From NCBI RefSeq assembly GCF_022809095.1, contig NZ_JALAZE010000003.1:62001-126000 (forward strand): a stretch of DNA of 64,000 nt, given 5' to 3'. Position numbers and translations under genes: made by a program. Shown one piece after another: positions 17,916 through 27,350 of this stretch (position 1 is the first letter of the stretch; each line of letters opens with the position of its first letter). The notes under the pieces were generated by a model. It made no database searches, was not told where the DNA came from, and worked only from the letters and a program-made list of their open reading frames with translations. The stretch comes from Bacillus kexueae. GTDB taxonomy: Bacteria; Bacillota; Bacilli; Bacillales; Aeribacillaceae.

Positions 17916-17943
17916 TAAAAAAATCCCCGCAGATACCTGCAGG
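17916..17943 (-). terminator. Terminator-like hairpin at the edge of the ylbH RNA (minus strand)
   Basis: On the minus strand CCCTGCAG pairs with CTGCGGGG (one T-G wobble) across loop GTAT and is followed by ATTTTTTTATT. This is a strong intrinsic terminator in that direction. On the plus strand there is no U-run after the stem. Confidence 0.7.
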
Positions 17944-18080
17944 GTCCTTCTAAATTTTTAAAGTAACTCCTTTAAAATTAGAAGGCAAAGGGAGAGGAGA
18001 AACCGGAGGAAGAACTTATGGGGAAACGTAAGTCTTCTCCGCGGTTGGCAACAACATCATCGTGTCGATGTTGTCACTAG
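17922..18080. ncRNA. ylbH structured RNA element (ylbH leader, RF00516-type)
   Basis: This GC-enriched, highly paired stretch precedes ylbH/rsmD, the place where the ylbH RNA motif was described in Bacillus. Hairpins are CCTTCTAA/TTAGAAGG with an inner ATTTT-AAAG/CTTTAAAAT arm (17945-17984), GGAGGAAGAACTTAT against a GTAAGTCTTCTCC-type arm with the run GGGGAAA between them (18006-18040), and ACAACATC/GATGTTGT (18050-18073). Assignment rests on position and on the described motif name from memory, not on a covariance search. Strand is given as undetermined because a terminator sits on the minus-strand end. Confidence 0.7.
18018..18080 (+). CDS. Possible 20-codon peptide inside the ylbH RNA
   Basis: An ATG with GGAGGA 7 bp upstream opens 20 codons ending in a Cys-rich tail (SCRCCH). 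The composition is Lys/Arg-rich at the start. It could be a real leader peptide or a by-product of the RNA structure, since the SD-like GGAGGA also forms part of a stem. No homologue is known to me. Confidence 0.3.
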   Translation: MGKRKSSPRLATTSSCRCCH

Positions 18081-18155
18081 TCATTATGACCAATTGCAAA
18101 AAGGATATACGTAATTTCTAATTTTTTCGTACCACATGTATTCCCGGCCCCCTTG

Positions 18156-18184
18156 TTGTTTCTTTTAAATCACTATGATAAGAT
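18156..18184 (+). promoter_or_regulatory. Candidate promoter of rsmD-coaD
   Basis: TTGTTT and TAAGAT are separated by about 17 bp, roughly 50 bp before the rsmD ATG. It lies 3' of the ylbH RNA, so rsmD may be transcribed without it. Confidence 0.45.
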
Positions 18185-18231
18185 GTTAGTGCGAAAAAAG
18201 AGGAAATTTGTAAAGTAGTGGTGAATATACA

Positions 18232-19282
<1,051 letters not shown>

Positions 19283-19291
19283 AGGAAGAAT

Positions 19292-19328
19292 AAAAAGGTG
19301 ACCCTGTTTCGTTAGGGGCACCTTTTTT
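19292..19328 (+). terminator. Terminator of rsmD-coaD
   Basis: AAAAAGGTG and CCCT pair with AGGG and CACCTTTTTT across loop GTTTCGTT, with single-base bulges. Confidence 0.88.
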
Positions 19329-19352
19329 TACTTCATTTTCAATGTACTTTAG

Positions 19353-20534
19353 TTAAAGAGTGCTTCTCAATACATATCTTCTCCAATAGATAAGTAAGTA
19401 GATGATTATACTAGTAATCGTTATTATCGGGCCAATAGAAAGAATTTCGTTGAAAAATACAAGCCAATTTTCTGGATGAACGGGCTTAAACGCAGATACG
19501 ACTCCTTCTGAAATGGTTGATTTGATATAGAGTGGTTGAAAAAAAATGTACGTAAAGATGATAGCAAATATTCCTTGTAAGACTCTCCCGATAAAAAAAG
19601 GGGTAAATCGAATATCTGTTTCTGAAATAATACTTGCTACCTGTGCTTGAACTGATAGACCACTGAAGGCAAGAATAAAACTGGCCATCATCGTTTTATA
19701 TAATAATATACTGTCAGATTCGCTAACTAATTTCGTTCCAAGGGTAATTTCAAAAAGGCCTGAGATCATGGGTATACCAAGTGTCTCCGGCACTCCAAAA
19801 GATGCTAGAACCACACCTATGAACATACCTAAAAATTTTGTGAACCCGATAAGGGATAACATTTGATTCAATACAGAGAACAATATGATAAAACCGCCGA
19901 TCATCAGTAATGTTTGGACGGAATGTATGACCGCATCACCAAGCATTTTACCTAAGGGAGGAGGTGAGGAGACTTCTTCTTTCACAAAGAAAGAAGGCTT
20001 CCTTCTATCACTTTGTTTTTCTTTTCCATAAAATCTCATCAGGATACCGACACAAAAATTGCTTAAATAATGGGAAATAAGAAGAACTAATGCGAGTTGT
20101 TCATTGTGAAAAAAGCCGACGGAAACAGCAGCTATGATAAATAAAGGATTGGAGCAATTTGTGAATGAAATTAGTCGTTCAGCCTCAATTCTTGTTATTT
20201 GATTCGTTTCTCGGAGTCGAGCTGTAAATTTTGCTCCAGCTGGAAACCCTGAAGCCATTCCCATTGCCCACACAAAACCTCCTACCCCTGGAACGCGAAA
20301 CAGAGGTCTCATAAGTGGTTCTAATAGTATGCCAATAAATCTGACGACTCCATATCCAATTAACAATTCTGAAGCAATAAAAAACGGAAGTAATGATGGA
20401 AATACGACGTTCCACCACATACTTAGTCCGTACTTAGAGGCTTCAAGCGATTCTTTAGGGAACAAAATGATTAAAAGGGCAAATATTGAAAAGCTGATCG
20501 CCATCGCTTTATTGTTGAAGTCGGTTTTGGTCAA
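19353..20534 (-). CDS. ylbJ: Sporulation integral membrane protein YlbJ
   Basis: A 393-residue membrane protein with about nine or ten helices and two nucleoside-recognition (Gate) segments, one near GMASGFPAGAKFTARLRE and one near SGLFEITLGTKLVS. In B. subtilis ylbJ is sigma-E controlled and needed for heat-resistant spores; the transported molecule is unknown. Start: TTG (complement of 20534) with GGAGG 8 bp upstream; five codons of an upstream frame are excluded. It is divergent from ylbK, as in B. subtilis. Confidence 0.92.
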   Translation of the reverse strand: MTKTDFNNKAMAISFSIFALLIILFPKESLEASKYGLSMWWNVVFPSLLPFFIASELLIGYGVVRFIGILLEPLMRPLFRVPGVGGFVWAMGMASGFPAGAKFTARLRETNQITRIEAERLISFTNCSNPLFIIAAVSVGFFHNEQLALVLLISHYLSNFCVGILMRFYGKEKQSDRRKPSFFVKEEVSSPPPLGKMLGDAVIHSVQTLLMIGGFIILFSVLNQMLSLIGFTKFLGMFIGVVLASFGVPETLGIPMISGLFEITLGTKLVSESDSILLYKTMMASFILAFSGLSVQAQVASIISETDIRFTPFFIGRVLQGIFAIIFTYIFFQPLYIKSTISEGVVSAFKPVHPENWLVFFNEILSIGPIITITSIIIYLLIYWRRYVLRSTL

Positions 20535-20725
20535 AAAGAATACCTCCAATTAAAACTAGTGTGTTAACGAGCATTCAAAACTGCGCATAAGAGAAGAACA
20601 TGGTAAAATAGAGAAAAGTTAAACACAAATTGTGCGTGTCCACTCTTTCTATCCAAATATACGTGTATAGGTGGTATGTTTAGACCATAAGATAGATAAC
20701 AAATTCATCTTTTTAGGAGGATAAC

Positions 20726-21535
20726 ATGGGGAAAAAGCCTACCGTTGGAGTGGCTTTAGGATCTGGAGGTGCTCGAGGTTTTGCGCATCTTGGGGTTTTA
20801 AAAATGTTAGTGGAACATAATATCCCTATACATTGTGTTGCTGGAAGTAGTATGGGAGCATTAATTGGTGCTTTTTTTGCTGCTGGGTTAGAAATGGAAC
20901 AAATGTATAAACTAGCGAAGGTATTCAAACGTAAATATTATCTCGATTTTACTGTTCCAAAAATGGGGTTTGTCACAGGAAATCGAGTAAAAGAATTAAT
21001 AAAAGCTTTTACAAAGAACAAGAAGATTGAAGAATTGTCAATTCCTTTATCAATTGTTGCAACGGATTTGAATGAAGGGAAAAAAGTTGTATTTAGTAAA
21101 GGTTCAGTTGCTGAAGCAGTTCGAGCGAGTATCTCCATTCCTGGCATTTTTGTTCCTGTCCAAATTGATGACATGTTATTAGTTGATGGAGGAGTGGTTG
21201 ATCGCGTACCCGTATCTGTTGCAAAAGACATGGGGGCTGACATTGTCATTGCGGTTGACGTGTCAGACGTTAAGCGGAATGAAAAAATTACTTCAATCTT
21301 TGATGTCATCATGCAAAGCCTTGATATTATGCAAGATGAATTGGTTCATCATCGAAAAATTGCTTCCGATATTATGATTCGGCCGAAAGTGGAACAATTT
21401 AGCTCGAGAGCTTTTACCAATATCGAAGAAATATTAAAGAAAGGAGAGGAAGAAGCGGAAAAGCACGTTGACGAGATTAAGGAGCGGATTCAAAAGTGGG
21501 AGGAAGAACATGAGAATAAGGAATCGTTGGATTAA
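20726..21535 (+). CDS. ylbK: Patatin-like phospholipase family protein YlbK
   Basis: A 269-residue RssA/NTE-type patatin. The oxyanion loop GSGGARGFAH is at about residues 13-22, the nucleophile elbow GSSMG at about 42-46, and the catalytic Asp in VDGG at about 156. It is predicted to be a serine acyl hydrolase; its lipid substrate is unknown. AGGAGG precedes the ATG. The last 26 bp overlap the start of ylbL. Confidence 0.92.
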   Translation: MGKKPTVGVALGSGGARGFAHLGVLKMLVEHNIPIHCVAGSSMGALIGAFFAAGLEMEQMYKLAKVFKRKYYLDFTVPKMGFVTGNRVKELIKAFTKNKKIEELSIPLSIVATDLNEGKKVVFSKGSVAEAVRASISIPGIFVPVQIDDMLLVDGGVVDRVPVSVAKDMGADIVIAVDVSDVKRNEKITSIFDVIMQSLDIMQDELVHHRKIASDIMIRPKVEQFSSRAFTNIEEILKKGEEEAEKHVDEIKERIQKWEEEHENKESLD

Positions 21536-22526
21536 GCTAACGACTTTTAGCTTTGTCATCGCTTTAATACTTACGTTTATAAAATTGCCATTTTACATTA
21601 CTCAACCTGGAATGGCGACGGAAATTAAGCCAATGGTGGAAGTAGAAGGTGGTTATATTGATCAAGGAACATTTGCCTTGACTACCGTTCGAATAGGACG
21701 GGCGAATGTTTTCTCTTACTTATGGGCTCAAACACAACCTTTTTATGAAACATACCCTGTTGAGGATGTGAAATATGAAGGGGAGTCGGATGAAGAGTAC
21801 ATTGAGCGCCAAATACATATGATGGAGTCTTCGCAACAATCTGCTGTTCTTGTGGCATATAAGGCAGCAAATAAAGATGTCTCAATACATAATAAAGGTG
21901 TTCGCATTATGCAAGTGATTGAAGGAATGCCAGCGGAAGAAGTATTGAAAAATGGCGACATTATTAAACAAGTAGATGGTCAATCAATTCAATCAGCGGA
22001 TGATTTTATCGCTTATGTGAAAACGAAAAACAAAGGAGACCAAGTGCTGCTCGAAATTGATCGAGAAGGTGATGCACAATCGGTTACTGTTGAGGTTGCC
22101 CCATTTCCTGATGACCCAGAAAAGAGTGGAATTGGGATTAGTTTAGTTACAGAACGTAACATCGAAACATCGCCTTCCATCACGTTAAATACGGAGGATA
22201 TCGGTGGCCCTTCCGCAGGTCTAATGATGTCGCTTGAAATATATAACCAACTAACGGAAGACGATGTGACGAAAGGTCGAAAAATTGCTGGAACAGGCAC
22301 GATTAACGAAAATGGTGAAGTCGGTCCAATAGGCGGGATTGCTCAAAAAGTAGTAGCGGCACATGAGGCTGGAATGGAAATCTTTTTTGCTCCAAATGAG
22401 GAAGGAATAAAGCAATCGAATTACGAAGAAGCGCTTAAAACTGCCAAAGAAATCAACACAACAATGAAAATTGTTCCCGTTGATACGTTTGATGACGCAC
22501 TAAGTTATCTTCAACAAGCACAATAA
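21510..22526 (+). CDS. ylbL: PDZ-Lon membrane protease YlbL (SepM-like)
   Basis: A 338-residue protein with an N-terminal membrane anchor (about 8-28), a PDZ domain (about 115-205) and a C-terminal Lon-type (S16) protease domain. The catalytic Ser is in GGPSAGLMMSLE (about residue 236) and the Lys in GGIAQKVVAAHEAG (about 280). It probably processes extracytoplasmic peptides or proteins; SepM of streptococci matures a competence peptide, and B. subtilis YlbL affects cell division after DNA damage. The ATG at 21510 with GGGAGGA upstream is chosen over an upstream frame. Confidence 0.92.
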   Translation: MRIRNRWIKLTTFSFVIALILTFIKLPFYITQPGMATEIKPMVEVEGGYIDQGTFALTTVRIGRANVFSYLWAQTQPFYETYPVEDVKYEGESDEEYIERQIHMMESSQQSAVLVAYKAANKDVSIHNKGVRIMQVIEGMPAEEVLKNGDIIKQVDGQSIQSADDFIAYVKTKNKGDQVLLEIDREGDAQSVTVEVAPFPDDPEKSGIGISLVTERNIETSPSITLNTEDIGGPSAGLMMSLEIYNQLTEDDVTKGRKIAGTGTINENGEVGPIGGIAQKVVAAHEAGMEIFFAPNEEGIKQSNYEEALKTAKEINTTMKIVPVDTFDDALSYLQQAQ

Positions 22527-22577
22527 AACAAAAAGAAGAAGGCTGCCGATAAAAGGTAGCTTTCTTCTTTTTTGTTT
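22523..22577 (+). terminator. Terminator of ylbK-ylbL
   Basis: AAACAAAAAGAAGAA-CTGCC pairs with GGTAG-TTCTTCTTTTTTGTTT. Repeat copy C3 begins about four bases later. Confidence 0.85.
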
Positions 22578-22580
22578 ATT

Positions 22581-22754
22581 GTTACAGAAAGTCTAAGTTC
22601 AATAAAGTGTTAAAGTATTCTCTTTACATTTTTTTGTGTCTAGCTCCATGCGCCATCAGCTCGGGTCGCTTCGGCCCTGCTGTGGCGACGGAAGCCTCCT
22701 CGCAGGTCCTAAAGCGCCCTTCGCCTAAGGACTTGCGCTTTGCGCTTTTCTTAT
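22581..22754 (+). repeat. Dispersed structured repeat C, copy 3
   Basis: This copy starts GTTACAGAAAGTCTAAG right after the ylbL terminator. Its 3' end (CTTTTCTTAT) overlaps the stop codon of the converging tmcAL gene at 22751-22753. The hairpin-loop region reads CTAAAGC where other copies have CTCCAGC, a change confined to the loop. Confidence 0.9.
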
Positions 22755-23989
22755 GTTAAGAAAGTTTTTCGCTCTTCATCAAAACGAAGCGGAGCGGTTG
22801 CATACTCTTGTATAAAAAACGGTTCTTGCTTACGTGAGTCTAATGCAAGAGCATACACATTCGCAGCTTTGATATCCATATCTAATAACGGATGTTCCAC
22901 TGCCGATAACTTAGCTACGAGCGGTATATCTAACGATTTCTTAACTTTTTTTAAATATTGTTGCCCTTTCCTATTCATACCAAGTAAACGAATATAAGGA
23001 GCTTGATTTGGAAGATTGTCCATTTGTTCTTTCGTAGTGTTAGTTAATATATGTACACATACTCGCTGGAGTCTTGTCCTTGTATATCGTTTAGTTTTGA
23101 CGGCATGGAGGAATGAGTGGAACGATTCCGAGCTTTTAATTTTTGATTTTAACCTATGCTCTAATCCTTCCTCAACCTCATAGATATTAGCTAATTCAGA
23201 TTTAGTCTTCGTTAAAATTGCATATTTTAAGAGAGGAAAATAGCTTTCCCAACGATGAAAATGTTGATGAGATTCGAAATAGTCATTTAGATGATGATAC
23301 GTCGGTTTCGGAATACTCTCTAATAATGATGAAAGGTCTTGATGTTCAAACAAGGCTTTTCGAATGCTTGTTGCACTTGAAATCGAGGATTGATGAAGAG
23401 TTTCATCATGATATCCTCCACCAATTCGTTTAATCGTTTCAGCACTCATTTTGCTTCCTAGTGTGTGGATGGCATTTAAATATTGAAACCCAAGTATATT
23501 ATTGGGCTGACTTAAGTCGACAACGAAGTCTTCTGGACCTATAATTGTGTGGAATGCAATTGATTTCGCCTTCGGATAACTATGTCCTTTATCGAGTGCA
23601 TATTTTAATGCAACGTTGTATTCTTCTTTCTTTTTTGTTAAAAGGTCAAGCGTTCGTTTAAAAGGTTCAATATCACCTTGTTCACTACCAAAACAAACCG
23701 ATTGACATCGTAATGCATCTAAAATAGCGATTGATCCTTTAGCGAAGTATTCAGCTGATTGGGTAGAAAAAGCATACGGAAGCTCTACAATAAGGTCCAC
23801 ACCACTTTCAAGTGCCATTTTTGCTCTAGCCCACTTTGAAACAAGTGCGGGCTCTCCTCTTTGTAGAAAATAACCGCTCATAACTGCGATTATGCAGTCT
23901 GCCTTTGTTTTTTCTTTTGCCATTTGTAAATGATAATAATGTCCGTTATGAAAAGGATTGTATTCAACTACAAGTCCCGTAGCTTTCAT
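22751..23989 (-). CDS. tmcAL: tRNA(Met) cytidine acetate ligase TmcAL (YlbM)
   Basis: A 412-residue enzyme that acetylates C34 of elongator tRNA(Met) using acetate and ATP. The N-terminal nucleotidyltransferase-like motif VEYNPFHNGHYYHL and the following MSGYFLQRGEPALV are characteristic. I use the ATG with TTGGTGAG upstream (complement of 23989). The last codon and stop lie at the edge of repeat C3, so the insertion may have supplied the present stop codon. The length, close to the usual ~415, argues that little was lost. Confidence 0.94.
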   Translation of the reverse strand: MKATGLVVEYNPFHNGHYYHLQMAKEKTKADCIIAVMSGYFLQRGEPALVSKWARAKMALESGVDLIVELPYAFSTQSAEYFAKGSIAILDALRCQSVCFGSEQGDIEPFKRTLDLLTKKKEEYNVALKYALDKGHSYPKAKSIAFHTIIGPEDFVVDLSQPNNILGFQYLNAIHTLGSKMSAETIKRIGGGYHDETLHQSSISSATSIRKALFEHQDLSSLLESIPKPTYHHLNDYFESHQHFHRWESYFPLLKYAILTKTKSELANIYEVEEGLEHRLKSKIKSSESFHSFLHAVKTKRYTRTRLQRVCVHILTNTTKEQMDNLPNQAPYIRLLGMNRKGQQYLKKVKKSLDIPLVAKLSAVEHPLLDMDIKAANVYALALDSRKQEPFFIQEYATAPLRFDEERKTFLT

Positions 23990-24081
23990 CGATCTCACCA
24001 ACCTATTTTCATTTTGACTTTTTTTATTTTCATGTTACATTTGTATAGAAGTTGCCTATATTATAGCGTCAAGAAAAAATA

Positions 24082-24110
24082 TTGACAAATATTCTTTTGA
24101 AAGCTATAAT
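24082..24110 (+). promoter_or_regulatory. Consensus sigma-A promoter of ylbN-rpmF
   Basis: A perfect TTGACA and a perfect TATAAT are separated by 17 bp, the best sigma-A match in the window. It fits a highly expressed ribosomal protein operon. Confidence 0.9.
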
Positions 24111-24138
24111 TACCTTTGTTGTCTTGAGGTGATACCAT

Positions 24139-24648
24139 TTGAAATGGTCAGTACATGAATTGTTTAAACGACAAGATAAAGGATTACTGATTAATGAAAA
24201 CATTGAATTGAACGAGTTAGTGAATTCGCACTCAGACTTGCGGGGATTATCGCCAATCCACGTTGAAGGAAAGGCTGATATTAGCTCGTCAAAAGTTACG
24301 TTCCATCTAACGATATCTGGTGTCATGACGCTACCGTGTGCGCGGACGCTTGTCGATGTGGAATATCCGTTTACGATTCAAACGGTTGAGACATTTTTGT
24401 TAAAGCCGAGTGATTACGATGAAAACGATGAAAATACACATTCGGTTCAAGGGGATACGGTTGATCTAATGCCTGTCATTCGCGAACTTGTCCTCCTTGA
24501 AGTGCCGTTACAAGTGTTTAGTGATCATGCAGCACCTCAAGAGGGAAATAACTGGAAGTTGATTTCAGAAGAAGAACAAAAAAATAAAATTGACCCACGA
24601 TTAGCAGGTCTGGCGAAATTTTTTGAACAAGATGACAATCGTTCATAA
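24139..24648 (+). CDS. ylbN: YceD/DUF177 family protein YlbN
   Basis: A 169-residue protein of the YceD family, which is nearly always encoded just before rpmF. Plant and bacterial members are linked to 23S rRNA accumulation. The conserved core is [22 protein letters not shown], and the tail ends [12 protein letters not shown]. It starts at TTG with GAGGTGA upstream, about 29 bp downstream of the -10 box. The next gene, rpmF, follows after 32 bp in the same operon. Confidence 0.92.
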   Translation: MKWSVHELFKRQDKGLLINENIELNELVNSHSDLRGLSPIHVEGKADISSSKVTFHLTISGVMTLPCARTLVDVEYPFTIQTVETFLLKPSDYDENDENTHSVQGDTVDLMPVIRELVLLEVPLQVFSDHAAPQEGNNWKLISEEEQKNKIDPRLAGLAKFFEQDDNRS

Positions 24649-24680
24649 CATTTTTTACTCTCTGTAAGGAGGTGGGAAAG

Positions 24681-24854
24681 ATGGCTGTACCTTTTAGAAG
24701 AACTTCTAAAACGAAGAAAAGATTACGTCGTACACATTTCAAGCTTCAAGTTCCTGGCATGGTAGAATGCCCGAACTGCGGAGAGATGAAATTAGCTCAC
24801 CGCGTATGTAAAGCTTGTGGTACTTACAAAGGAAAAGAAGTTGTAAATAAATAA
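24681..24854 (+). CDS. rpmF: 50S ribosomal protein L32
   Basis: A 57-residue ribosomal protein beginning [21 protein letters not shown]. It carries CPNC and CKAC, the four-cysteine zinc-binding form. The ATG at 24681 has AAGGAGGTG upstream; the frame's earlier GTG overlaps that site. A terminator follows directly. Confidence 0.98.
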   Translation: MAVPFRRTSKTKKRLRRTHFKLQVPGMVECPNCGEMKLAHRVCKACGTYKGKEVVNK

Positions 24855-24864
24855 TCTTCTTTCT

Positions 24865-24911
24865 AGAGGTGTCTTTAAGTTAGGATAACTAACTTGAAGA
24901 TGCCTCTTTTT
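24865..24911 (+). terminator. Terminator of ylbN-rpmF
   Basis: AGAGG-GTCTT-AAGTTA pairs with TAACTT-AAGA-GCCTCT across GGATAAC, followed by TTTTT. Confidence 0.9.
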
Positions 24912-25042
24912 CATTTTTTCTGGTGGAATGTGAATGTTGGGAATGATTAGGGATGGATGTACAATCGCTTTTTTGATAATTTCGAACCAATATTCCTTCT
25001 ATTGTGGACAGTTGGTATACTAGTTTACAAAAGGGGGATGGA

Positions 25043-25804
25043 ATGAACATGCAAAAATTAATGAAATCTGAAAAGGACGGGATTTTACAATTAAAGATTA
25101 ATCGACAAGAAGTTCGTAATGCAATCGACTTTGATTTAATGGATGAATTTGAAAGTGCAATTACACAAATAAAAGATAATGCTACATTAAAGGGTGTAGT
25201 CTTAATAGGTGAAGGGGAACGAGCATTTTGCTCGGGTGGAGATTTATCCGTTTTCCACCAATTGAAGACAAAAGAAGAAGCATTTAACATGTTATCAAGA
25301 ATGGGGAATATTTTATACGAATGGATGACCCTTCCGATTCCGACGTTTTCTATATTAAATGGTACTGCAGTAGGAGGGGGATGTGAAATCGCAACAGCAT
25401 GTGACTTTCGAATTGCGAAAAGAAGTGCAAAAGTTGGTTTTATACAAGGGAAGTTAGCAATTACAACCGGTTGGGGAGGCGCTTCGATGTTATTTGAAAA
25501 GTTACCGCATGCACAAGCGATGGAAATGTTATGCTCTGCTAAAGTGTATACGGCGAAAGAGGCTCACGCGTTAGGGTTTATAACAAAAATTGTAGAAGAT
25601 GATTATTTTGAACAAGAAGCCTATGAATACATTAACACCGTGACAGCTTGCTCAGTTGATGTATTAAAAGCGTACAAACAAAACAAAGTATTAGAGTGGA
25701 AACAACGTTTAAAAGAAAAGATGGAAGAAGAAATTAACCGCTGTTCAATTTTGTGGGAAAAGGAAGAGCATATAAATGCTGTGAATCAATTTTTGAGCCA
25801 GTAG
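25043..25804 (+). CDS. Crotonase-family protein (enoyl-CoA hydratase/isomerase-like)
   Basis: A 253-residue crotonase fold. The two oxyanion-hole strands are clear (AFCSGGDLSVF at about residues 62-72 and GTAVGGGCEIATACDFRIA at about 105-123). The usual catalytic Glu of hydratases, expected in a GxPExxLG-type loop, is not evident: the corresponding region reads FIQGKLAITTGWGGASML. The GWGGA form recalls ethylmalonyl-CoA or methylmalonyl-CoA decarboxylases, so decarboxylation is possible. The ATG at 25043 follows GGGGGATGGA. It lies 1.5 kb before an acyl-CoA carboxylase cluster and has no counterpart in the B. subtilis ylb order. Confidence 0.82.
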   Translation: MNMQKLMKSEKDGILQLKINRQEVRNAIDFDLMDEFESAITQIKDNATLKGVVLIGEGERAFCSGGDLSVFHQLKTKEEAFNMLSRMGNILYEWMTLPIPTFSILNGTAVGGGCEIATACDFRIAKRSAKVGFIQGKLAITTGWGGASMLFEKLPHAQAMEMLCSAKVYTAKEAHALGFITKIVEDDYFEQEAYEYINTVTACSVDVLKAYKQNKVLEWKQRLKEKMEEEINRCSILWEKEEHINAVNQFLSQ

Positions 25805-25892
25805 ACAACCTTCTAGTAGTCTATCTACTCTATTAGCTGCATAAAATGTGTCAAAGGGATAATGGAAAGCAGCTTTTTAGGGGGGGATGATG

Positions 25893-26483
25893 ATGTCTGC
25901 TACACGTCAAGACGCATGGACACAAGATGAAGATTTATTGTTAGCGGAAGTTGTACTACGTCATATTCGGGAAGGCGGTACCCAATTATCAGCTTTTGAA
26001 GAAGTTGGAAAAAAATTATCGCGAACTTCCGCAGCTTGTGGTTTCCGATGGAATTCGTATGTCCGCAAGCAATATACTACGGGAATTGAATTAGCAAAAA
26101 AACAGCGAAAAGAATTAAGGAAACAAAATCGTGATACGATTAAAGGAACTAGTGAACCTAAAATCGATCAAAATACAACAGCCCTTAATTTACAAGATAT
26201 TATTCAATATTTAAAAGGGTTAGAAGATAAGCATTCAATCGAAGAGTTACAGGGTGAAAATCAAGAATTAAAAGGAAAAGTGAATGCACTTGGAGAAAAG
26301 CTGTTTCAATTAGAGCAAGAAAATAGTGCTCTTAAGCGTCATTTGGAAGAAGTTGAGGAAGATTATCGAGCGTTAATTGAAATTATGGAAAAAGCCAGAA
26401 AGATGGTTGTTTTACAAGAAGAGGAAAAGAAAGTGAAATTTCAAATGGATCGGAACGGAAATCTTGAAAGAGTGGAAAAATAG
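25893..26483 (+). CDS. ylbO: RsfA-family prespore transcription factor YlbO
   Basis: A 196-residue protein with an N-terminal Myb/SANT-like DNA-binding domain (about residues 5-55; [15 protein letters not shown] and [13 protein letters not shown]) and a C-terminal coiled coil (about 105-185, [20 protein letters not shown]). The B. subtilis homologue is expressed in the forespore, and family member RsfA fine-tunes sigma-F genes. Three ATG codons are stacked; the third (25893) has the best spacing to GGGGGG. A GCATA...GGGATAATG pattern upstream resembles a sigma-F promoter but is imperfect. Confidence 0.88.
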   Translation: MSATRQDAWTQDEDLLLAEVVLRHIREGGTQLSAFEEVGKKLSRTSAACGFRWNSYVRKQYTTGIELAKKQRKELRKQNRDTIKGTSEPKIDQNTTALNLQDIIQYLKGLEDKHSIEELQGENQELKGKVNALGEKLFQLEQENSALKRHLEEVEEDYRALIEIMEKARKMVVLQEEEKKVKFQMDRNGNLERVEK

Positions 26484-26516
26484 AAGTCTAGACAATTTTG
26501 TCTAGACTTCTATTTT
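26480..26516. terminator. Bidirectional terminator between ylbO and ylbP
   Basis: A perfect stem, AATAGAAGTCTAGACA/TGTCTAGACTTCTATT with a short loop, has T-runs in both directions between convergent genes. Confidence 0.9.
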
Positions 26517-26541
26517 GTGTTAGGTAGTATTCTTCGTTTGA

Positions 26542-27018
26542 TTACGATTCTTTTGCAGTTACGCCCTTAGGATACCAGACAAGAGGGTTTTCTCCACGGT
26601 CTCTTTCCATATCATAATCGACAGGTACAAATCCCATTTTCTCCCAGAAATGAGCTGATTTCACACGTGGGTTTGTTTTAATAGGAAGCCCAAAAGATTT
26701 TGCAAACTCTACTAACGCTTGACCATATCCCCGCTTTTGGTAGTCAGGTAAAACTTCAAGTTTCCATAGTTCCAAATAGTCTTGAGCTGGTTCAAAGTAT
26801 TGATCAAACCTTTTGTCTACTCGATAAAGACTCATCCGTGCAACCAATTTATCCCCGTAATAAACTCCGTAAAACGGTGAGTCACTATCATTTTCAATAA
26901 TGTTAGCTTGTAAATCCTCAAGCATCGATAACTCTTGAAGTCCATATTCTTTAAATTTTTTAAATTCCTCAAGTGTTTTATAGTTAACAAGTAAACGCTC
27001 TACTTTCGTCAAGTTCAT
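26542..27018 (-). CDS. ylbP: GNAT N-acetyltransferase YlbP
   Basis: A 158-residue GNAT-fold acetyltransferase. The acetyl-CoA-binding motif A is LEVLPDYQKRGYGQALVEFAK at about residues 86-106, with the Q/RxxGxG/A pattern. The substrate is unknown. The ATG has AAAGGGGGAA upstream. Gene position between ylbO and panE corresponds to B. subtilis ylbP, with the carboxylase cluster inserted on its upstream side. Confidence 0.9.
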   Translation of the reverse strand: MNLTKVERLLVNYKTLEEFKKFKEYGLQELSMLEDLQANIIENDSDSPFYGVYYGDKLVARMSLYRVDKRFDQYFEPAQDYLELWKLEVLPDYQKRGYGQALVEFAKSFGLPIKTNPRVKSAHFWEKMGFVPVDYDMERDRGENPLVWYPKGVTAKES

Positions 27019-27251
27019 TTCCCCCTTTAACCATCTATGCTGCTGTTAATTCATAAATTGTTATACAGAATGGATATTAATAAATTAAATCGTGACTCGT
27101 TGATAAGAAATTCGAAGGGAGTCTTTTATGATTGTTAAGTATTTCTAATAATGACATTATACAAAAAAATCAATCTTTTTTCCAAAGATTATTTTGAATA
27201 AAACTAAATTTCAAAATTTAGAAAGCGTTTTCTTGAAAAGAGGAGGAATTT

Positions 27252-27350
27252 TTGAAATTCATGTCGAATGTATCCATTTGTCAGGGGATGGAGAATGATG
27301 AACAAAGGGGGAAAGGCATTGAAAAAAGTACTAATTGCAAATCGTGGTGA
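27252..27350 (+). CDS. Possible 32-residue upstream ORF overlapping accC-like gene
   Basis: TTG at 27252 has AGAGGAGG 6-7 bp upstream, the strongest ribosome binding site in this leader. The frame runs 32 codons and stops at 27348-27350, inside the biotin carboxylase gene, whose own start is at 27319. It may be a leader peptide or a translational coupling device. No homologue is known to me. The rest of 27019-27251 shows no gene. Confidence 0.3.
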   Translation: MKFMSNVSICQGMENDEQRGKGIEKSTNCKSW

